A stretch of 64,000 nt of DNA from positions 70,054,742 to 70,118,741 of the forward strand of contig OW240924.1 in the NCBI GenBank assembly GCA_933207985.1, given 5' to 3'. Positions 1-14,189 of the stretch are shown here, in pieces. Source of the DNA: Pelobates cultripes (lineage: Eukaryota; Chordata; Amphibia; Anura; Pelobatidae). A model generated the notes under the pieces. That model saw only the letters and a list, made by a program, of their open reading frames with translations. It ran no database searches and was not told where the DNA came from. The position numbers were made by a program, and so were the translations under genes. Each line of letters starts with the position of its first letter. The stretch's first letter is position 1.

Positions 1-1089
<1,089 letters not shown>

Positions 1090-2156
1090 TCATGAAATGA
1101 CACACTTAATAAAAAAAAAATGTTTTAAAAATCTGCACGCCACATACAACAAGGAACAGTTTAAGGGTGCATGAAATAAAGTGCACAACAATAATTTAAA
1201 AACATTGAAAAATTAAATGAATATTATAAAGCTGCTTATGTTCAGTGAATGATCAAAAGCTGTTTAACCACCTCCACGCCAAAAAAATCTGCAACAGAAT
1301 TTTTGGTATGGAACAGGTAAGCATTGATTAATTTTTTATGTTTGTTTTTGTTTTGCAGCTTTATAGAAGTCCCACTTCCTCTGTCTCTCTCCAGAATCCT
1401 AAGTGCTTCCATCTCTAGGAAAGATTCATTCCTACGTACATAGCTTATAACCATAGACAGACAGATTGATTAGATAGACTAGAAAGACAGAAAATGTATC
1501 TGTCATTAGCAAAGTAAAAAGCGAAATGATGTTTCTTAAACAGAGAATGAGTTAGAAACGAAGTTGCTTCTGCTCCCTTCTGCCAAGTGACATGTGAGAG
1601 AAGCAACAAGATCGCGAGGTTGTGAATCGATTTACAAGAAGGAATGAGAGCAGATTGCAGTGTGTCAGATATGCTCACTAGCAAGCTCCTTACAGTTCAA
1701 CTTCAAAAGGACAGCAGGCAGGCACAGTGTTTTGTGGTCTGGTAACAAAGTGAGGTACTGCTTGCTTCATCAACACCAAAAAAAAAAAGGGTTAATTTTT
1801 ATAAAGGTAAAAAAGAAAGAGGGAGAAATACACTCATCAACGCCAGTGAGCCAACTTAATCAGAAGTTTCCATCAACCAGTCTTGCTCTTTTGTGCTTTT
1901 CCATGGCATTAATTGTGCATTAGCAAAAATCATTCACTTTTAAGAGCCTTGCTTATTTTTTTTGCCCTGAGGCTCCGATGCCTTGAAAGCAATGCCTGCA
2001 GGGTGTGTGAATTATGTATCTGAAAAATCCTGCTGCTGGGGCAATATTGGCCCCCGTCTTCTGAAAAATTATACCACTATGTCTCCCCCTTTTTGGGAAG
2101 GCATCAATCAACACAAGCCAGATATATCACTCGCATGCATTAATATTTGAACTAAT

Positions 2157-2360
2157 AACTTTAGGGGGGGGGGAGGGGGAGAATAGGGCAGCTAGTGTTG
2201 AGAATATATGCACTTGTGGGATAATCAAATGCAAAATAAATTAAGATTAGGAGGACGGTGTGCTGCATGGCGGACTTTCCCTTTTTTTTCATCTAACACA
2301 TCATTAGCTAGAGCCACACGAAAGAGAATTAAAAAAAAAAAAAAAAACGGGGGGAAGGGA
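2157..2360. repeat. homopolymer-rich stretch (G run, A run)
   Basis: The stretch contains a G-rich run near 2164-2180 and an A-run near 2330-2347 followed by G-rich sequence. It is simple low-complexity DNA with no coding or structural assignment. Confidence 0.6.
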
Positions 2361-3407
2361 GGGTTAATGCCTCAAGATGTAAGTCTACAGGAGGGACATG
2401 GGAGAAGTTGACGGGGTCCCTGTTTGTTGAAATACTATGTATTAAATTAGCCCGAAAAAGCCATAAATCCCAAGCGAAGTCAGAAGAATGTCGCAAGATC
2501 ACCTAAAACATTACACTGTGAACTGATGTGTGGCTTGCTATAAAACAGTCCTGGATGTACTGACACACTAGCAGTCCTCTTGAAACTTCATTTTTGATGA
2601 AACACGGAATTCTTATGCTGGAAAAGACAACTTAACGGGAACACTATCATTTGGCATAGTCGGCGGTTAAGGTGCATGACAAAGGTTAGATGGGATAGCT
2701 TTAATAGCACAGCGCAGCCATGTAACACATTATTCAACGTTACTGATGCAGAACAAATGACCAAGTGTGAGAATGTCTCTCCCTATGCTGCAGTCTTCAA
2801 ATGTTCACAAACTGGCTTTACCTCTCACTCATATTGTTGGGCACACAATTACTCCTGCTTCTTTGGAACATCCCATGTCTCTATGCAATAATGCATTTGA
2901 TCCCAACCCAGCAGATCATTAGCCCAGGATTAAGGCATTGCCCAATTTTATTCCGATGAGGATACTGGCTAAACCTGGGCTAATGGTTTGCCTTGATGAC
3001 TAGGTTGGAAACCACTGTAATAATGTGTCTATGACCCAATAGTGAACTAGTTCTTTATACGTAAATAATACGATTATAAAAGTTAACATTTTCATTATAC
3101 AATTTCCCCCAGATCACCAACGATTCAGTTAATATGAAATACAAACCAACAGTTACCCCTTTAGCATAAGCAGGGATATCGGTGCATTAAAACTACTCCT
3201 TAAGTACTCAAGATAAGAGAGTAGACTGTACCTCCCAACCAGATTTCTGAAGCTCTAACCTTTCCAGTAACAAGCATCCTAAAAGCTCAAACACAGTATC
3301 TCTGAATGTGTAGTGTGCATGTATATCGTTTTAACCTGTACAGCTAACTGCCCTGAGGAAATTCTAGTTTACTGGTAAAGACATCTAGTCCCTGAGTCGC
3401 AACTATA

Positions 3408-3739
3408 CAGTCAGGTCCATAACTATTGGGACATCGACACAATTCTAATCTTTTTTGGCGCTATACACCAACACAATGGGTTTGCAACCATGTATTAAAA
3501 AGTGAAAGTATGATTTATGACTTAATCTTTCCCATTACTTTGGGTCCCTTGAAAAGTGGGAGGCGCATATACAAACTGTTGTAATTCCTACACTGTTCAC
3601 CTGATTTGGATGTAAATACCCTCAAATTAAAGCTGGACGTCTGCAGTTAAAGCACATCTTGTTCATTTTATTTCAAATCCATTGTGGTGCCGTATAGAGC
3701 CAAAAAGATTACATGTCCCAATATTTATGGACCTGACTG
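3408..3739. mobile_element. Tc1/mariner-type MITE, TA target site, 332 bp
   Basis: The ends are inverted repeats starting CAGTCAGGTCCATA, continuing nearly identically through ATATTGGGACAT. TA dinucleotides flank both ends (3406-3407 and 3740-3741), the duplication expected of Tc1/mariner elements. The interior has no transposase frame, so it is non-autonomous. The same terminal sequence is familiar to me from dispersed elements of fish and frogs. The single mismatch near the end suggests a fairly recent copy. Confidence 0.85.
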
Positions 3740-4079
3740 TACACAAGGGAAACATTAAATAGCCTTGATTAAGTACTTGTAATAACTGCATGACTTCATT
3801 TATATATTTTATTTCATGAAGAGAAAGAAAGGGGGGGAAAAAACTGTAAAATGCAAAAGAAAAACTTATGAGGTTGTCGGTTCTTGATCACTTCCTTAGT
3901 AATGTAACAAAGATTTCTCATTCACATAAAGAATGAATATCCTCCCTAGCACAGAACCTGATGGTGATAAGTGTAATGCTGAATCTCAAAAGCTTGCCAT
4001 CTATTGTTGACAAGGAAAGGATTAACGGTGAAAAATTCAGCCTTTTCAGTAAAACCAGGATTAATTCGTATTGCTCATG

Positions 4080-4470
4080 CAAGCCTCCGAGAGCTGGGAA
4101 TTGAAGGTGAGCCCTGTGTGAGTCCTCTGACTTTCAGCTCCTATGTAAATGCGTGTACGCACACCCACGTATACATTATATATTCGCCTGCTCCCTTAAT
4201 GTGCACGCTTCTCCCTGTCTCCTCTACTATGCCAAGGAACTGCCGGAGGCCAAATTCTCCAAAACAGTAATGGCTTTTGACTGCTCCCTGGCAACCCTGG
4301 GCTGCTGTAACCTGGGCGGACGTGATTGTGCGGGGCCCATGAGCTAGCTGCTGCTTCATCAGCTGTTTGTGTGACACAGATGGAGAGTGGCTATTACCGA
4401 GCCATGCTGGGAGGCCTCTGGGATCTGAGGTAGAGAGCTGCAGCCTGGGGGCACTTTGAAGAACACCACT
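4080..4470. promoter_or_regulatory. candidate conserved non-coding element (GC-balanced, intron 7)
   Basis: This is a repeat-free segment of higher complexity and GC than its flanks, with CAGCTG-like E-boxes and ordered non-repetitive sequence. Overlapping open frames exist on both strands (the longest on the minus strand is 147 codons), but none resembles a known protein or carries Meis-like exon borders. Function is inferred from composition and location only. Confidence 0.35.
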
Positions 4471-6299
4471 TGGAGACTGAATGGATGTATGTATATGGAA
4501 GTGGGAGTGCAGGTGTGCAAATGAAGGAGTATGCAAGGTGTGTGTTTGTAAAAGGAAACCGTATGCACATATGTATTGTGTCAACGTAGAAGAAAAAAAA
4601 ATACCTTGCCGAACCTTTATAGAGTAACTCTATAAAATTCTTAATGTGTCCCAGGACTCACTTGAAAAACAAGAGAAATTTCAATAGATTCTTCCTGGTA
4701 ACACAATTTCTAAATAAACTGAAGTGATGGAATATTCATGTTGTAGCAAATCAGAAGAACTGTTCAATCAAAAGCAATCTGCACAATCTCACAAACTTTA
4801 CTACATGCGGCACAGAGTGTGAATGGTACAGACACAGACAGCAGGTGATTTTCAAGGTAACATTACAACATTCATCCCACCTACAGCAGCAGCAGGCAGT
4901 ACCGGCAATACGAAGCACACCAACTTCAATACCTCAGTAAGAAACGTTGAACAGAAATAAGCTCTGCTTAAAAATAAAGATTGGGGGTGGGGGGGACGGA
5001 CACACGATTTTGGACAGTGCTGGGTTCGAAGTTAACTTTTTGAGTGACGAGAGCATGTCAGTGGAAGGAAAGACAAGTCTTTGCCTGTTGCTGCTCAAAC
5101 ACAGGAGGGGTGAGGCAGTCTCTTTAATCTCTGCCTGAACTCCTGAAAGGAGGCTGGGGTGTATCGCCTTCTAAGAAAAGCTCTGTAAACAAAGTATTGT
5201 AAGACTGGGTCCTGGTGACAGGTTTCTCTAAGGTTTAGAGGTCTGCGGGTACTTGCTGCTAAACTGGATTTTTAAAAGACACTTTCACAATCATTAGCTT
5301 CTTGTTTGGGATTTTGGTGGTAGAATCCCATAGGACACAGCAAGCATGTTCTTTGTGGATTCTGACTTTTGCTTTAATGATGGCTTAAGTGTCAGGCATA
5401 CTTGGTTCTGGGGATGTGTGCCAGTCCTAATATGCTTTAAAAGGGCGTTTCTAAAAGCATTCAGTTAACATGAACACACAGAACAAATTAATTCCTACAA
5501 AATAACCTGTGGCTAGAATTGCTACTAGTTAAGATGTGCAGTGGGATTTAGAAGGATATAGATACATAATATAGAAAACACATGGTACATTAAAAAAACA
5601 ACAACACCGAAACATAAATAAATATATAAATACAGTATTTGTGTGTCGAATATCAAGGTATGTAAGACACACTGGATGGGAAAATATAAATGAGGTTTAG
5701 GCACATATAGGAAAATGTGTTTATAAACAAGAAATGGATGACCAGGTTTTAACCCAAAGTACAGGGCAGGACTTGTTCCATTTATGAGACAGACAGACAG
5801 ACAAGGGGGTAGATAAACCCAGTGACTGCATTGGCATGTCACTTGTTCATATAATGTCTTCCAGGTTTGCTTTAAGAGACCATTAAGACACCTACTCAGT
5901 TAGCATACTTAAAGGGTACAGCACCCTGATAATGTCTCTACCTCCCTTAAAGAGACCGTATTGCTTTAAAATTCAGCATATACACAAGAGTGGCAGAAAC
6001 AGGTTATGGAGGAAAGAAAAACACAAAGCACAATTGCACTTTTCTATTCGCACATTTCTACTGGGTGTGTGAATGTCATCGTAGACTGGTTAGCCATTTG
6101 TTAATTCTCACAAGACTTTAAACTCCAGCTATATTGTCTCAGTACAGCAAAAAAGCCAAAATGTGTCATTTTACCCCCCTGTGCTTATTTCTGTCGATTT
6201 TATTTATTTATTTATTTCTGCTGCTACAGAGCAGAAAAAAACCCCCACAAGGCTATTCATTAAAAGAATAAAGTGAATTTTAAATGTAAGGCCACAGTA

Positions 6300-6535
6300 G
6301 CTGAACTGAACAAATAGGTGACTTAGAGACGATCTGCCAGTTTGGCTAGTTTGACCTTAAATTGGAAATTCACTGTGAATTCCCGTCCATTCCATATATA
6401 TGTTAAGATATTTATTTAGGTATGTTTAACCTTGAAAGAGAACTAGATTATGTAACTGGTAAACAGCTGTTTTAAATACACACCTGGGTAGCTATTCATT
6501 AGCGTAAAACGAACTCATTAGCGAGGTTAAAAAAA
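6300..6535. repeat. diverged AT-rich dispersed repeat
   Basis: The phrases near 6330-6380 and 6490-6520 (gaattcac, tattcattagc) resemble the family that recurs in this window at 24780-24960, 51455-51640, 55240-55420, 55585-55760 and 56640-56805. That family is marked by 'ttcactaaacaccaaatt' and 'gcaaattt' phrases. Boundaries are uncertain. Confidence 0.35.
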
Positions 6536-6839
6536 TAAAAAAAATTATTTTTTTTTTACAACAAGCTGAATACATAAACAATACAGTAACTCGTAATACA
6601 GTGACTCTTTAATTTTAAAAAATGGGCCTGTAGGCACAAATGATGCACAAAACAAGGATATAAGCAGATCAGCTCTATCCATTGCTTCTGTGAAAAGTGA
6701 AATCATTTTCCCCCCTCTTTCACTTGTTTTCATTGTTACTGGAAAATGTGTATATGAAAAATAGTGCAAAATGGCAAGTTCTAACTAACCTTGCAAAGTG
6801 TTAAAGGATGATAAGATTGATAGAATTTCCAAAAGTGCA

Positions 6840-6901
6840 GGGTTTTTTTTTTTTTTTTTACTTTTAAAATAAATTTTACTATTGCAAAAAAAAAATTAAA
6901 C

Positions 6902-6942
<41 letters not shown>

Positions 6943-6943
6943 T
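6840..6943. repeat. poly(T) tract and (TA)n-T(n) compound microsatellite
   Basis: A T-run at about 6842-6859 is followed by an alternating TA tract from about 6906 that passes directly into a T-run ending near 6943. The same (TA)n-then-T(n) architecture recurs at 30179-30222. Confidence 0.9.
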
Positions 6944-8175
6944 ATTAAATAAGGAAAGCAGTTAATTGCGTTCACACTTGCCTACATATTCTGTTTAATA
7001 GAGTGGATGCAAATCCTCATGGCTCAGTTTTTGGTAGTCCCCACTGCATAGAGGATATAAACATGTTATTTACTCATCCCTCTGTGCAGACCCTGCTGTG
7101 CTAAATAGCAAGTACATGTTCGAATGAAATGTGCCTGTGATTTGCCGCTGACCGGGGGTGCACAGAACAGATGACCTAGTGAAGTTTACATGCAACATTT
7201 ACTAACTGTGTGGGTTTTGTGACACTGGGAAGGAGGGGGTGACCGCTGCACCTTATTCACACTCAAAAGAGCACTGGAAGAGAGAGAGAGGAGGAAAAAA
7301 AACTGCTTTTCCGAAGCTTACACGGGCATCAAACACCCAGCCCCCCTAGGGGACAAACTGAAAAAGAGGGTTGGGGTGGGGGGAGAACAAAGAAGAAAAG
7401 GTTTTTATGCTGCTTTTTGTCCCAAACTTTTCAGGCGGCATAAGAAGCATTTAGCACATTCATTCCCCAAATGGGTCGGAGCTGGAAGCTGCAGGAAGCT
7501 GCCCCTTTGTTCGCTGCTGGCTTTTTATACATACTCTCTACTGAAGGAGCCCATACTTTGCACTAAAAAGCGCTTCCATTCACACTGAGTAAAAGAACAG
7601 AATTGGAGCTAGTGTGCAGCATCACACTAGAGTTAAATTATCAGGCCCTCAATTTAAACTTATCATAGCCAAGCACAATTCAACATCATTAACAGCTTTA
7701 CAATAACCTAGTCCAAGCACAGCTTCACACAGTTCTAGCAAAAACTAAAAACCACAGAAAGATGCTCCACACACTGCTGGAGTAAGAACAGAAAAGACAA
7801 CGTGGCTTTCGAGCCCCTGACTCACACAGCCCTGGGATAAAGATCTAGAGCAGTATAATTTCACAAAAATATAGATCAGGCCGTACTCAGCAATGTCTTT
7901 ACAATGCAAGATTCCACAATGCAAAAACATAAAAATTAATTAAACAAAATAAATAAATTTCAGCAGTCTTCTCAAGCAGCGAGTGACGTACAATCCAGTG
8001 TTAGGACAATATTACACATCATGACTTCTTTTGCTACAGTCTAAAAAACATTTCATATTCCTTTTATCCAATAAAATAATTCCTTTTAAGTCATGCTATC
8101 AAGGAAGGTTTAAAACCTTTGTCTGAGAAGACACCTCTAGTGCCTGTCAGACTGGCCTTGAGAGATATTTCCTCC

Positions 8176-8540
8176 TTAAAGGGACACTGTAGGCACCCAG
8201 ACCACTTCGGTTAATTGAAGCCAACAGACAGACACTAGAGGACTTACAGAATCCAAACTGACTTTTGGTCCGTTATCTGATGATGGACGTCCTCACAGAC
8301 CTCCAGCATCAGATTTTCCTCATAGGAAAACATTGAATAATGCTTTCCTATGGGGAGGTCTAATGCGCGCGGCCATTGCCGGTGGGGGAGAAGCGTGGGC
8401 GGAGCCTGACCTAGCGCTGAGTGACATCAGCGCTGGATTCAGGTAAGTGGCTGAAGGGGTTTTAACACCTTCAGCCCTGTGGGAGGGGGGCCCCGAGGCA
8501 GGGGGGCACTCCAGGAGCCTATGCTATAGGATCCCTTTAA
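8176..8540. mobile_element. T2/Kolobok-like MITE (TTAAAGGG ends), 365 bp with target sites
   Basis: It begins TTAAAGGGACACTGTAGG and ends with the inverted counterpart ...CCCTTTAA, so TTAA is the likely target duplication. The interior contains a hairpin around 8316-8365 (a 'cctcatagg' arm and a 'cctatgggg' arm) and a GC-rich centre. It carries no coding frame. Its left end matches that of the element at 28673 ('ggcacccagaccactt'), so both are one subfamily. TTAAAGGRR ends are described for Xenopus T2 MITEs, mobilised by Kolobok-type transposase. Confidence 0.8.
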
Positions 8541-10484
8541 AGGGTATATACAAGCATTATATTAAGTGGTTATGGTGCTTGGAATCCGTATGTGCAGTAT
8601 TTTACTAAGGAACTGTGCACATTAAAAGATAAAGCCCTTTTCTGCTAGAGATGTAAGTCCACTTCCAGCAGCGTCACTAGAAAACATTCAGGGCTGGCGA
8701 ATGTGAATTCTGTGCATATCACCAGGCAAAGGATACGTCCTCCCTTCCGTGCCACCCAAGTCCTCCCTCAGCCAGTCCTCAAAATATTCCTATGCCTGCC
8801 GTGAGGGGGAGTGATGTCACCAGATTAGGATTGGGTTGAAGGTCCTCTAAGGTCCCAGAGCTTAACCGAATTATGGAATTTGGTCCATAGGGAGAAGCAA
8901 AGGTAAAGGAAAAAATGTATTCTGCTTTCAGGTTCTCATTGTTAAAAAGGACCATAATCAAGAAGTAGGTCACTTATAGAGAAGGCTTAGTCATCCCAAG
9001 TCTAACACTGGAAGATAGGTGCATTGTGTGGAGTCCTTCAAACCAGTTGATTTATTTTTTTTTTTTTAATCAGAACCTTTCAGTTCTCAAGTATACACAT
9101 AAGTATACCATGCTTCCTTCCAGAAAAAGTTGCGTACAATATTCAACAACATATGCCTCAAATACTCACCTAAGCACTCAAGAGCATCACCTCCATCAAA
9201 GCAGTGGATAGATGGGGCAGTCACTTGAAAGAAGAGAAAGTGAACAAATATTACGCACCAGAAATTTTTTGCCTCAACAGAACCTTTTACTAAGCTTGAT
9301 AAATTAAGGCTTTGCTGGGCCAAAGCTTTGCTATAAAGTGGTACGGAATAAAGGTTCTCTTACTCCGCTTTGAGTGTCAGGTTTTTCTGTGGAAAATTAC
9401 CAGAAAAAAAGTGTGACACCTATAGGAAAACAGAAAGAGCAATCGAAGAATTATATTTAAGTGTATAGTCAGAGATGTAAAAAAAAAAAAAAAGTCAATA
9501 GTGTGATGATTTTAAAAGTACTTTAGTATTCTTCAATATTTCATTCTCCATTTATCCGTACTATACAAATATATTCATTGAATGTCAATATACATAAAAT
9601 GAATTGTGATTCCATTGTGCCCCTTTTTTTGTTCATGTGCACAAAGCCCATTCAAATGGCGGGTCATGCTTGGTATTACAAATAGAAGCTGAAATGATAC
9701 ATCTCTCCAACTGTCTGAAAACACTAAGTGCTTCAAGATGACCTAATGTTAACAAGACCTTATTACGTAGTACAACAGCTTCTCCATAATATAAACATAT
9801 AATAGATTGCAGTGCCTTGACGCAACCCCCTTTCCCCCCCCACCCAGGACGTTGTCTACTAAGTAATGTTCTCTCCGTCAGGAATTATTGCTTATTAAGT
9901 CCATATTGCATTGTGAAATGGTAAAACCACGTCTTATTTTTATACAATTACAGGGGTACATGCATGAAATCCAGGGATGAAATCACCAGAAGCTAACACG
10001 GCGGAATGGCGGTAGGACATTATGGGTACGCAGGGATCATTAGAAATATTTAATTAACTGAGGTAAAAGTAGAAATATAATGGCACTTGAAGGTCTTTCT
10101 AAGTTTTCAGCTGCAAATCAGGGACAATTTTTTCTTCATTGTAAATTATAAAGGCTTAGTCAATAAATGATACATATAGTGTATTTCGAGGACAGATGGG
10201 GGAGAAGTATATGTGCGTGTTTTTTGGTTTTTCCCCCTCCTCTTTGGCTGGCAAAGTTGATGCACAAGAGGCTCGGATAGGCGAATTTAACATGACACCA
10301 TCTTGTGCGGTGTTCATTTGAAAGCCGCACGTTGCAGTCCCGTCCACGCTATCAAATTCTACCAAACCATGGGAGAAGGAAGAAGAAAGAATCATGAACC
10401 AATAACAGGCTGGTGGCATTGAAAAAAGATACAGTATAGCAGGTCGAGGATACCAGCACTGCCTGCCAATGGTATAGCATGGAC

Positions 10485-10556
10485 AAAAGATAGACTCTCT
10501 CAGCTGCTGAACTACTACAGCTTCCATAATGCGTTGCCAGCCTTAAAGAAGGTGCT
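10485..10556. mobile_element. hAT-like MITE fragment
   Basis: The phrase 'ctgaactactacagcttccataatgcgttgcca' type sequence (about 10505-10540) resembles the hAT-type MITE phrase 'ctacatctcccataatgct' seen more clearly at 32312-32430. It is a short, diverged fragment. Confidence 0.4.
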
Positions 10557-10598
10557 TGGTAAAGCATTTACTCAGATACAAGATATGGACGACAGCAA

Positions 10599-11174
10599 TT
10601 AAAGGGACACTATAGTCACCTGAACAACTACAGCTTAACGTAGTTGTTCAGGTGAGATCTATAGCTCCCTGCAGGCAATCTAATGTAAACACTGTATTAT
10701 CAGAGAAAATACAGTGTTTACATTGATTGATAGGAATACCTCCAGTGGCCGTCACTCAGACGGCTACCAGAGGGACTTCCTATCATGTATGGCCCTAAAA
10801 AGGCCATGTGCAGGAGAGAGAAGGCACTGTGTGCGCGCCTTCTCTCTCCTGCCTGTCAGCAGAGGAGAGGGGGCGGGCAAAGAGTGCAAGCTGAGCTGTC
10901 AGTCAGCTCAGCTCGCGGCCGCACACACAATGCGCGTGCGCGGTAGTGCGCTCAGGACTTCACAGGACTGCCGCTCTATTAAGAATGTGCGCATGTGCGT
11001 CAAAGCCGCGCATGCGCACAAGAGAGCAATGATGCTTCCGAATGGAAGCGTCTGATTGCTCCCTGCTCGCGTCCGCCTATTTAGTCATTTTGACGAAATA
11101 GGGGGCGCGGCTTCATGAGACTCCCGGCGCTGGAACGAGGTGAGTAAAAAGGGCTGCCTGGAGTGTCCCTTTAA
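10599..11174. mobile_element. T2/Kolobok-like MITE built of serial hairpins, 576 bp
   Basis: TTAA occurs at both edges, with ends TTAAAGGGACACTATAG and ...GAGTGTCCCTTTAA. Inside, successive perfect or near-perfect foldbacks follow one another. An arm 'cacctgaacaacta' repeats inverted after about ten bases (10618-10655). 'aatgtaaacactgtatt' pairs with 'aatacagtgtttacatt' (10682-10725). A 'gcaggagagagaaggc' arm pairs across 10810-10855. The right part is CpG-rich (10910-11120). No transposase frame is present. Confidence 0.85.
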
Positions 11175-11388
11175 TATAAAATGAAATGTTAATGGCAGAT
11201 TATAACGATCTAACAGACAGCAGTACAGAATACTAGTTAGTAATGCTGGGTTAAGTAATATCATTATATATCTGGCTACACACAACTGGTCAACACCAAA
11301 ACATACTTTGTAGGTTACAGTGAGTGTACTACTATTAACTAAAGAGAGGCATTCCAATTAGACTATTTAAACAATAATCCAGAACTAT

Positions 11389-11544
11389 AGACTGTAAGCT
11401 CGTTTATGCAGGGTCTACTTTAACCTATTGTTCCTGTAAGTCTTCTTGTAATGGTCTTATTTATAGTTAACTCACCCCTCGTATAATATTGTAAAGCGCT
11501 ACGGAATCTTTTGGCGCTATATAAATGGCAATAATAATAATAAC
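11389..11544 (+). repeat. L2/CR1-like 3' tail ending in (AAT)n
   Basis: The sequence runs from 'gactgtaagctcg' through 'attgtaaagcgctacgga' and 'ggcgctatataaatgg' into an 'ataataataataa' tail. This layout is typical of dispersed 3'-tail repeats of L2/CR1 type in frog genomes. Related fragments occur at 54610-54775 (reverse orientation) and 55795-55890. Confidence 0.7.
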
Positions 11545-12479
11545 TTGACAAACTGCAGGATACTGGTGAGTCATTAATGTAAACACAACGTATTAGAGAA
11601 ATTTATTTTAGCATAGGTCTATGGATGTTCCTCTTCACTGCCTAATTAATAAATCATAATGGCTCCACAGAATTGGAAATATATTTAGTAACCCCTGGCT
11701 TTGCGAGACATTTCTGAGAGCAGACTGCGTGTACTGAATATGAGACTGTATTCAAAGCGAGGTCCCATCTAAGGAGAAGAGGGGTCAGTTTTTGGTAATG
11801 TTTTAAAATTGCCATGTATCCAAATAACTAGTAAATGCCATGCATGACCCCAATGGATACCCCTTTATACCACGTATAAAATAACTTTTCATCAGGAAGC
11901 ATACGTGTACCATGGGGAATTAAGTGTGAATTGTCAGGAGGCATTGAGGCAAATATAAACAGGATGTTTAGGCTTTCATTATGGGCCAAGAGGAAGAATG
12001 CTCTAATAATAAATTGAATGAAGGGTAAATTTGGGCAATCTCTAGTTTTTCTTATGTTCTACGTTTGCTATATGCCTCATGTAGGCAGCCAAAGACAAGC
12101 TTTATCCACTTAAAGATCCATTCCTGTTAATTTGGAAGGGTCCTACTCCTAGCTACCAAGTTAGTCAATGGAAAAGCTGTAATCTGGCGAAACACTCTAA
12201 AAGTGGAGCAATAAGCACGAATATTGAATATGCTGACTGCTCCGCATTTAGAACTCCAGGACAGATATTTATAAAATTACCTCCAATGTTCCAAAGAGAG
12301 CAACGTTTGGTCTGCTGCCCAGGAAACAGAACCTTTGAAAGAAAGAAAGGGTTGAATGGAATCCATAATACCTGAATGGCATAAGCCCAAACCTGAGCAG
12401 AGGTCTCGTCACTCCCAGGGGCCCTCATTGTTGCTGCTCCCCATAATTCTAGCAACAACTTATCTTTTAGACATCTCTG

Positions 12480-12860
12480 CAGCTCTCGGCAATAAAGCTT
12501 TTAATGGGACGCTAATCTTTCATTTTTAGTGACCTCCTTGTACTGCATTATGCACAGTTATCACTCAGATTCTATTAAGCAGAAACTAATGTCTATACAA
12601 CTCCCAGTTCTCAGATTCAACTCTGCTTGCTCTGCACAACTAAAAAATCCCAAGCTCCTGATAATGTCCTGCTCGAGTCCCTTGTGAGAAATTGCTGCTA
12701 ACGCCGGCTCATGACCATCTAGCCTCACGCACACGAGATTGCTGTCTTAAAAGGCCAGTAATATCCGCCTGAACCTGGCCTCTCTGTAAGAAGGGCAGAC
12801 TGAGATGGGAGCTGGTATGCTATATTATCACCTCAAGATCTGCAACAGATGTAATTACAA
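12480..12860. promoter_or_regulatory. candidate conserved non-coding element (intron 7)
   Basis: The sequence is complex and non-repetitive, with TAAT/ATTA-containing phrases ('ttttaatgggacgctaatc') and mixed GC. It stands out from its AT-rich, homopolymer-bearing flanks. No coding signal was seen. Regulatory function is inferred. Confidence 0.3.
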
Positions 12861-13514
12861 AAATCAATACATAATGCAATTCGCAGGTCCCTTGTTTATA
12901 CTGAAGGAAAGATTCTTTCGTGCACAGTCATGAGACTTCTGAAGAAAATATAGAGACAGCCTCATCAAAAGCAACGCTGCAACAGTCCTTGCCAATTAAT
13001 AAATGAATGCACAATAACATAAAAATTAAATTAAAAATCAAAGAGAAATCCTTTAAAGGACTCTGATTGTTTTGGCGCCTGTGATCAGGCATTCAAATAA
13101 CAATAAAACAAGAGGCACTGGCACATTCCAAATATCTAGTATACAATGATACAGCACCAAAAAAAAAAAAAACAGATAATAGACGGAAGTGATATACTGA
13201 ATTTACAAATAAAATGGAATATATAAATAAATCTGACCTCATTTTCATTGGAGCTTCTTTTCTACTTTACTATGTGTCAATGTATAAGGACCCCCTATGT
13301 TTACTATAAATAATGATTTTCAGATATGGTTACTAAATAAGAAAAAGGTGAGGGGTGTTTTGTTTTTTTAACTAAAAAGCCATTACGTTCAACATAGTGC
13401 ATTTGGTCAGCAGAACTTTTATACATCTCCCACTTTTACTTAAATAGATTTCCCTCCCCCCCAAAAAAGGAAAGGGCTAGCCCATACGTTAACTGAAACA
13501 CATACTCATGAACT

Positions 13515-14040
13515 TTCATTGTGTACACCTATCTAACACATGAGGATACCTCTTCACCTATGTGACAGCCTGATTTCTATGTAGTTTGGTGTTAACAAGG
13601 TGCTTGGTGCATTCCTTAATAGTTCTACTTCGTGTTTGCTCAATACAATTATGTAGTTTGTACAGATATTTCAGATACCCATTCATGATGAACACCTCTA
13701 TTTCCATCTTATTCCAAAGATGATCTACTGGACTGAGAAATGCAGAACCCAGCAGGCCATTGGGGTTTCCTGAAGTTAAAGCAATTATCTTGAAAACAGG
13801 ATAAGTAACATGGGCATTATTCTACTGCAGGTGCCATTTTTAAAATTGAAAGACTATGGCAAAAAAGGATGTGCATTGCCTGCAACACAGCTTGCTGGTG
13901 AAGTACGTTTTATAGGAGAACATCACATTATCAAGGATCTAGGCATGATTATAAATCAATTAACCATTGGCCTCACGCTTTTCCCATACAACAGTCATGC
14001 ATTCTATATTAGGCACATACAAATTGAATTTTTAGACAGA
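13515..14040 (-). pseudogene. decayed Tc1/mariner transposase, minus strand
   Basis: Read on the minus strand, about 13830-13590 corresponds to the C-terminal third of a Tc1-type transposase. After a frameshift it shows LSPVDHLWNKMEIE, the counterpart of the family's catalytic 'SPDLxPxEHLW' block, with QWP just upstream. The plus-strand 'aacaaggtgcttgg' near 13593 corresponds to a conserved stretch close to the stop of that transposase subfamily. Frameshifts and stops throughout make it a dead relic. The boundary on the 14040 side is approximate. Confidence 0.7.
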
Positions 14041-14189
14041 AATTAAACAGTGACGCACAGTTATGTGCCTGAAGCCAAAGTTGCTTCAACGTATGAAATG
14101 TGTTTAACACTGTTTTTGAACTCTGCCCTTCGTTAGGGAAATAAAAACCCTGCCTTTAATTTTCAGAAACGAGGTCAAACATTAAGTCA

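Noticed and set aside
4141..4584. 147-codon minus-strand open frame
   Set aside because: Composition and overlapping frames on the other strand indicate chance. No recognisable domain.
5860..5955. A small TTAAAGGG-bounded MITE
   Set aside because: The TTAAAGGG and TTAAAGAG words face the same way and there are no matching inverted ends. More like a short imperfect direct duplication.
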